Shown here: in pieces, positions 60,801 through 64,000 of the stretch
Position numbering within the stretch: position 1 is the stretch's first letter
Layout of the letters: every line of letters begins with the position of its first letter
NCBI RefSeq assembly: GCF_033958435.1
Contig: NC_134137.1
Coordinates: 172,931,501-172,995,500, forward strand
Source: Carettochelys insculpta
Lineage: Eukaryota; Chordata; Testudines; Carettochelyidae
Direction of reading: 5' to 3'
Length of the DNA stretch: 64,000 nt
Position numbers and translations under genes: made by a program
The notes under the pieces: model-generated
What the model was told of the DNA's origin: nothing
The model's database searches: none
What the model saw: only the letters and a program-made list of their open reading frames with translations

Positions 60801-61583
60801 GGACCAATTTGCACTCACTAGTTTCTGAAGGTTTGTAAATTCTATAAATAAGCAATTTATTAAGTTATTCAGCTTGCTTAGTTGAGCCAAATGTTCCTGT
60901 CTTCAGTATTTTCTCCTCAACAGGACAGCCACTTTGTTGTGTATCAGGGGTCAGCAACCCCCTGGCATGGGTACCAAGAGTGGCACATTAGTCGATTTTC
61001 ATCCACATGCAAGGCAGGAGCTCAGCCCCACCTCTTCTCCCCACATGCAGCCAGGAGCTTGCTCAAAACCATGCCGCTTGTGGGTTAACATAAGACCAGT
61101 AAATGGTACCCACCACCACCCGAACAGTAAAGCTCTGCATCTTAATTTACTTATTAATGAAGAGCTTGTAAGTAGGACTGTTGTAGGACAAGTAGGACTT
61201 GGCCTGTACATAGAGGTCAAAAGTTCAGGTTTCAGCCATCCTCCTCAAAAAGTTTGCTGACCTCTGTTGTATAGGAAAAAACCTGCCAATTCCCAACGTC
61301 CAGTCAAAATTCAATATGATTGATTAGAATACTAGTTTCTAGATGAAAAAAACCCACTTCATCCACTTCATATCAATTGTATAAAAATCAGAACCTTCTA
61401 GGGTACAAGCCAAGTCACATCAAAATGGAGAAGACTAATGCATATGCTCACAGGTATTCGCAAAGCACCGATGAAGCTTATAGCTGACATTGTAGTTCCA
61501 CCTTCACCACTGACTGCAGCGTTATGGTTCAGCGGCACCGTGCAGTTCTCTCTTTCAGGAAGCAAACACCGCATCGCTGGGTC
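42874..61583 (-). CDS. SLC37A2: SLC37A2, 3' half of the gene (glucose-6-phosphate/phosphate antiporter family)
   Basis: Ten minus-strand exons, 61583-61452, 59643-59553, 57698-57636, 54731-54646, 53390-53342, 51727-51654, 49212-49134, 48569-48472, 43538-43486 and 42889-42874, join in phase with AG/GT borders throughout. They encode 246 residues and a stop. The product is a major-facilitator carrier of the endoplasmic reticulum; SLC37A2 exchanges sugar phosphate for phosphate. Visible parts are the end of the central loop, then six membrane segments (TM7-TM12). Landmarks are GALRIP|GVIEFSL, FDVGGIFGGILAG, NGPYALITTAVSADLG and AALGPLLAGLISPSGW. The C-terminus ends FKEH; the ending favours SLC37A2 over SLC37A1. 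Earlier exons (TM1-TM6) were not found and should lie to the right of 64000. Introns carry several transposons but coding and borders are clean, so the gene looks intact. Confidence 0.9.
43486..43538 (-). CDS. SLC37A2: SLC37A2 exon: end of TM12 and C-tail
   Basis: 53 bp. Reads FLLRLIRKELQCKMDHT plus two bases. Acceptor 'tttgtacag', donor 'gtaag'. It lies about 4.9 kb past the previous exon, and the intervening intron holds MITE copies. Confidence 0.85.
44373..44683. mobile_element. MITE, relative of 23931-24346, with ATG target duplication
   Basis: 311 bp, ends 'ggctacatctacgcttacc' and 'tatgtgtagacacagcc'; the interior has 'gaggcgctga' and 'ggggtcctttcgaaaagga' as in the 23931 copy. 'atg' flanks both sides (44370-44372 and 44684-44686). 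Sits in an SLC37A2 intron (minus strand). Non-coding. Confidence 0.7.
45621..47635. mobile_element. Possible large non-autonomous transposon (limits uncertain)
   Basis: Starts 'ggctacgtctatactacaaa'. Interior words such as 'gcagtgcattgtgggaacat' are typical of the MITE-like repeats in this window. The right part, about 47560-47635, has 'aaaatcaactttatgctgtg' and 'gatctacatgtaggctgagg', roughly inverted to the left start. I cannot prove it is one element. In an SLC37A2 intron. Confidence 0.35.
46124..46640. repeat. Diverged tandem copies of a roughly 113-bp unit
   Basis: The word 'caacaggtacctcag' and a following 'gaaagaacacctttcac' recur at 46336 and 46449 (113 apart), with weaker copies at 46124 and 46591. 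Likely a local duplication inside the larger repeat. Confidence 0.5.
48472..48569 (-). CDS. SLC37A2: SLC37A2 exon: TM11-TM12
   Basis: 98 bp. Reads (G)AALGPLLAGLISPSGWNNVF then YMLMVADACALL. The family GALGPLLAG...GWNNVFYML stretch is plain. Acceptor 'tatgttag', donor 'gtaagt'. Confidence 0.94.
48730..48990. mobile_element. MITE-like fragment
   Basis: Contains 'cgctggtgtagctcgctagc' and a later 'tctagacacagccatgc', an end-like pair, with inner 'gacagaaatttgctgtgtca' inverted. Shorter and more decayed than the other MITEs. Confidence 0.4.
49134..49212 (-). CDS. SLC37A2: SLC37A2 exon: loop to TM11
   Basis: 79 bp. Reads GTHKSLKGNARALSTVTAII then DGTGSV; GTH...LKGN and DGTGSVG are conserved. Acceptor 'actctag', donor 'gtaagc'. 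Confidence 0.92.
49213..51653 (-). other. SLC37A2 intron, GC-rich part at 50600-51500
   Basis: The GC-rich stretch carries long frames on both strands (50938-51537, 50735-51211 plus; 51006-51311 minus) that read through proline- and glycine-rich sequence without domains. Their overlap on both strands points to composition, not coding. No second gene is called. Confidence 0.45.
51654..51727 (-). CDS. SLC37A2: SLC37A2 exon: TM10
   Basis: 74 bp. Reads (V)MLLISGALVNGPYALITTA then VSADL; NGPYALITT is highly conserved in SLC37. Acceptor 'ctacag', donor 'gtgag'. Confidence 0.92.
53342..53390 (-). CDS. SLC37A2: SLC37A2 exon: TM9
   Basis: 49 bp. Reads LYMFSAISKMGLEATI plus one base. Acceptor 'ttacag', donor 'gtgag'. 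Too short for ORF calling; supported by both splice sites and phase. Confidence 0.88.
53826..54440. mobile_element. hAT-type DNA transposon remnant
   Basis: Ends 'cagggattctccatcc' (left) and 'actgagaaccactgctg' (right), which are near-complementary and like the CAGNGNTTCTCANNC ends of Charlie-type hATs. Non-coding interior with repeated 'cccagctt' words. Lies in an SLC37A2 intron. A frame at 54153-54428 is not a gene. Confidence 0.5.
54646..54731 (-). CDS. SLC37A2: SLC37A2 exon: TM8 and loop
   Basis: 86 bp. Reads (G)GILAGVISDRLEKRASTCGM then MLLLAAPT; the G-x-x-(A)G-x-x-S-D-R pattern is the MFS loop motif after TM8. Acceptor 'tttttcag', donor 'gtaag'. Confidence 0.92.
55595..55602 (+). repeat. 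Possible target duplication, left (Penelope-like copy)
   Basis: 'cttttgaa' recurs at 55798-55805 on the far side of the hairpin. Confidence 0.5.
55603..55797. mobile_element. Penelope-like tail hairpin
   Basis: Arms of about 65 bp are inverted around 'cagatgcatctgatgaagc'. Shared words are 'acagactaacagatattttg', 'gtctttgcccacgaaagctt' and 'ataaggtgccacaagact'. An 8-bp direct repeat flanks it. In an SLC37A2 intron. Confidence 0.75.
56090..56600. mobile_element. MITE-like and hAT-like repeat mosaic
   Basis: 'gcttggtctacacataaaga' starts a MITE-like stretch ending near 'acgtggctatgtcaatgg'. From about 56280 'gggccagatgcagttcgcg' and 'tggcgggccaccagatg' recall the hAT repeat at 39135. Limits unclear. 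Confidence 0.35.
56636..56950. mobile_element. Second copy of the 'gggtgacc' repeat
   Basis: Opens 'agggtgaccaaccatcttgt', then 'gggactgtcccatattcggg' and 'gacgaactgtcccgtattta'. Relative of 4430-4872. The plus- and minus-strand frames (56429-56914, 56704-56946) are shadows of it. Confidence 0.4.
57636..57698 (-). CDS. SLC37A2: SLC37A2 exon: TM7-TM8 linker
   Basis: 63 bp. Reads (E)HLDAKRAGDLSTLFDVGGIF; the DVGGI is a family landmark. Acceptor 'attgttag', donor 'gtaag'. Confidence 0.92.
57880..58160. mobile_element. Possible pogo/Tigger-like remnant
   Basis: AT-rich, with words such as 'agtacagtacagtgagag', 'acaggtaatacagtataag' and a 'ggtaaacaaagcactctgc'. It resembles a decayed pogo-type element, but no end pair could be matched. 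In an SLC37A2 intron. Confidence 0.25.
59332..59440. repeat. 109-bp near-perfect hairpin in an SLC37A2 intron
   Basis: Left arm 59332-about 59384 and right arm about 59388-59440 are inverted copies ('ttgaaaaactgctgtttatt' mirrored by 'aataaatagcagtttttcaa') with about a 3-4-base loop ('taac') and a few mismatches. Not similar to the other repeats here. Confidence 0.85.
59553..59643 (-). CDS. SLC37A2: SLC37A2 exon: TM7
   Basis: 91 bp. Reads GVIEFSLCLLFAKLVSYTFL then FWLPLYITNV, a conserved membrane segment. Acceptor 'tttttag', donor 'gtaagt'-like. Ends with one base of the next codon. Confidence 0.92.
60655..60734. mobile_element. Miniature element with 24-bp 'agtaarccctcgrtataac' ends
   Basis: 60655-60678 and 60711-60734 are inverted, with two mismatches ('ccctcgatataacgaact' against 'ccctcggtataacgaact'). 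The unit is only 80 bp with a short non-coding core. The CAGTA-like outer edge suggests a pogo or Tigger-type MITE; the family is inferred. Confidence 0.6.
60945..61266. mobile_element. hAT-like MITE with 16-bp ends
   Basis: Starts 'caggggtcagcaaccc' and ends 'agtttgctgacctctg', inverted with three differences. 'ttgtgtat' and 'ttgtatag' flank it, an 8-bp near-match as expected for a hAT target duplication. No transposase. Confidence 0.65.
61452..61583 (-). CDS. SLC37A2: SLC37A2 exon: central loop end
   Basis: 132 bp, 44 codons, phase 0 at both ends. Acceptor '...tatgtag', donor 'gtgagc'. It opens DPAMRCLLPE and closes MSAISFIGALRIP; the final GALRIP is conserved in the family just before TM7, while the rest is the variable loop. 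It contains no in-frame ATG-led long ORF, so simple ORF calling misses it. Confidence 0.8.
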
Positions 61584-63555
61584 CTACATACAGTTTTCCA
61601 CCACCACCACAAGAAGAAAAGTAAATGCATTAAAATAAATGTTTCAGACAACCTAGTAATTCACATGTCTTATGACTCAACTTGTACTACGGAAAGTGAT
61701 TCACTGATTCTGAAATTCTGTTTATATGAGGGTTTAAGGGTTTGAGTGAAAAAACACTATTGTTTAGGACTGTGTACATATAGGAGCAGATGTCACACTG
61801 CAAAACCATTACACACCAGAGCATGCCTTCAATGGATGCCAGCGATTTGGAAATTCTTACTTTTCTTTTACTTTTCAATGATTTCTCTCCATTCACCGCA
61901 TTTGGGCTCTCTAATTGCAGTTGAAAACATTTCTTGGTAACATACTGAAGGCAACACTGACATTACCTGGCTTCCATACAAATATTGAGCTGATTTTTCA
62001 GAATTTCTGTCCCTTGTGTCTTCACGTTCATCATTTTAAGTAGAGATCATTTTTACTATTCAGGTATGTATCGAATACGCTTAGGTTTTAAAAGAGTCAT
62101 AGATTTGTTTTATTCGCCACCTGTTTATCAGTTTTATTTCTTCAGGCCGTGACACCTGGAAATTATATCAGTATTACTGAAGGATTAGATTCTGCCCTTA
62201 CTTCACCTGACTTCAACAACAGTGGCATCAATTAAGAGGAGAAACTGAGAGCAGATTTCCCCCTCACCCTTCCACTTTTTGCACCTACCCAGATTTTGCA
62301 AGTCCCTGGGTGGTGGATGGGAGCAGTGGAAGTACCTCAGCTCTGGGACCCTTGAAGGGGGTGGGAAGCCTCTTCCTTTGGGGGTGGGAAGAGAGGCTCC
62401 AGCCACTGCTGTTGTAGTAGCTGTGACAACAGTTAGGAGACCCGTGCCCTTTTAAACAGCTAAGTCCCAGGGCAGCTGCACCCATCCTCTCCCCCACTTG
62501 CCCCCGTGGCTGCCCTGGCTCAACCCATCACTTTTAAGCAGCTGTGTCCTATATGACGCCAATACAGTGGCTGACAGAATGGTCTCTGGCCCAGCATTCC
62601 AGATGTGCGGTGGCATTGCCACTGAACTTTGACCTGGCCTCTCCTCTGTACCCAAGCAGTAGTAGTGGCAAGGCCATTTCGGTGACTGGTGTTGCAATGT
62701 GGAGCATCTGTCACACCGCTGAGTGGCTGGGTGAAGTGAGGTGGTGACTGAGTGCAACAGGAGCCTGTTCCTGTACAGTGGAGTACAGAGAGCTGCCTGA
62801 GAACTTAAACTGTCTCACGCATTACATGGGTAAGAGAGGTGGAGACTCCATGGCAGTGGGAAATGACGTGTCCCTGAAGAAAGGAAGGAGAATTTGATTC
62901 CCACTATATGTGGCTGCAGAAATTTTGGATACAAAGCTTTCACGGGCTATGAAAACTACTTTGCCAGCTTGTGAACAGTGATAGGTACAGATTGAATCCT
63001 CTAGTATGACACACTCATCTGGCAACATCTGTAATCCACTGTGATTTTAGTTAGCCAGATATTCACTTACCATGAGTGTGGCCAAGTTTCCTGTGGTCCC
63101 ATAGAGTTTGTTTACAACCACCAGACCTGGTGCTCAGGATTCTGTGCTGTTATTTAGACCTAATGTACCCCAGAAAGCAGTGGAAATGTTGGTAATGCTG
63201 TGATATAATATTGTCCTCCCACAGGCCAGCAAATTCTCTAGTTTAGCACCAGTCGGGTCCCGAGGGTGCTGACCTAGTCCAGGTTGAACCTCTCAAGTAA
63301 TTGTAGCAACCTAGTATTTCACCAGAATCCTGTGGCTCTGTCACACTTTAAGATGACTTAACAGTTCACCTCTTCTTAGCTGCAAGAGGATTTTAATGTA
63401 TGTTCACCCTTCTCTGATCACACATGTATTTGTATTAAATCTTGGTGAAAACCTTAATACTACCATATTAATTTGAATTTAGACTTGGAAAAGTAAAATG
63501 GCATATTATTCCACTGCCTGCTCTTGGGGGGTTGATGGAAAACTAACTGACATGA
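61584..63555. other. SLC37A2 intron; no further exon proved
   Basis: I looked for the preceding exon (end of TM6 and start of the loop) on the minus strand and found no stretch with family motifs and clean borders. It is probably beyond 64000. Frames at 62203-62757 show no domain. Confidence 0.45.
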
Positions 63556-64000
63556 GCTACGTCTACACGTGAATGCTACATCGAAATAGCTTATTTCGAT
63601 GTAGCGACATTGAAATAAGCTATTTTGATAAATAACATCTACACGTCCTCCAGGGCTGGTGCCGTCGACGTTGAACGTCGACGTTGGGCAGCACTACATC
63701 AAAGTAGGCGCTGCAAGGGAGCGTCTACACACCAAAGCGGCCCACATTGAAATAAGGGTGCAAGGAACAGCTGCAGACAGGGTCACAGGGCAGACTCAAC
63801 AGCAAGCCGCTCCCTTAAAGGGCCCCTCCCAGACACACTTGCACTAAACAGCACAAGATCCACAGAGCCAACAACTGGTTGCAGACCCTGTGCATGCAGC
63901 ATGGATCCCCAGCTGCAGCAGCAGCAGCCAGAAGCCCTGGGCTAAGGGCTGCTGCACACGCTGACCATAGAGCCCCGCAGGGGCTGGAAAGAGCGTCTCT
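63556..64000. mobile_element. DNA transposon end, cut by the window edge
   Basis: Starts 'ctacgtctacacgtgaatgc', then a 31-bp hairpin ('acatcgaaatagct' mirrored, about 63577-63607) and a 'cgtcgacgttgaacgtcgac' palindrome. From about 63901 a plus-strand ATG leads a glutamine-rich reading that meets a stop within 20 codons. It may be the start of a larger autonomous or former transposase unit, but the window ends. Confidence 0.5.

Noticed and set aside
61965..61990. Short minus-strand exon candidate before the loop exon
   Set aside because: Borders look plausible, but the reading has no SLC37 motif and the phase does not support it.
63040..63110. Possible upstream SLC37A2 exon
   Set aside because: A donor-like 'gtaagt' is present, but the translated sequence does not resemble the family and no clean acceptor pairs with it.

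Overview
This window is vertebrate nuclear DNA, most likely from a turtle or another non-avian sauropsid. The reasons are split exons with GT-AG borders, long introns, and a repeat mix of CR1, RTE-like, DIRS, Penelope-like and class I endogenous retrovirus (ERV) elements plus many palindromic DNA transposons. There are no operons, tRNA or rRNA genes, or CRISPR arrays. The species call is inference; the exon and element calls are read from the sequence.

The only host gene I can support is the 3' half of SLC37A2 on the minus strand. Ten coding exons lie between 61583 and 42874. They join in phase and encode about 246 residues: the end of the central cytoplasmic loop, the C-terminal six membrane segments and the stop. 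Its 5' exons were not found and probably lie beyond 64000. Its introns hold a hAT-like element, a Penelope-like copy, several palindromic MITEs and a 109-bp hairpin.

From 1 to about 39000 I see no host gene; the recognisable parts are layered mobile elements. A broken class I ERV (15440 to 4877, minus) is split by a nearly complete 6.1-kb DIRS retrotransposon (8853-14937). That DIRS copy has terminal inverted repeats, an internal complementary region, a zinc-binding Gag, reverse transcriptase, RNase H and tyrosine recombinase. A second, more damaged copy of the same family lies at 31996-37765. A CR1 fragment (15814-16695), an RTE-like LINE with a 20-bp target duplication (25216-26917) and a Penelope-like GIY-YIG fragment (19377-19935) lie around and between them.

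Four hairpin repeats share the tail of the GIY-YIG-bearing Penelope-like fragment or a related tail, and at least three carry probable target duplications. No new host system is evident. The most interesting structures are the DIRS end/ICR architecture with a splice-donor-like terminus, the nested insertions, and the Penelope-linked palindromes.
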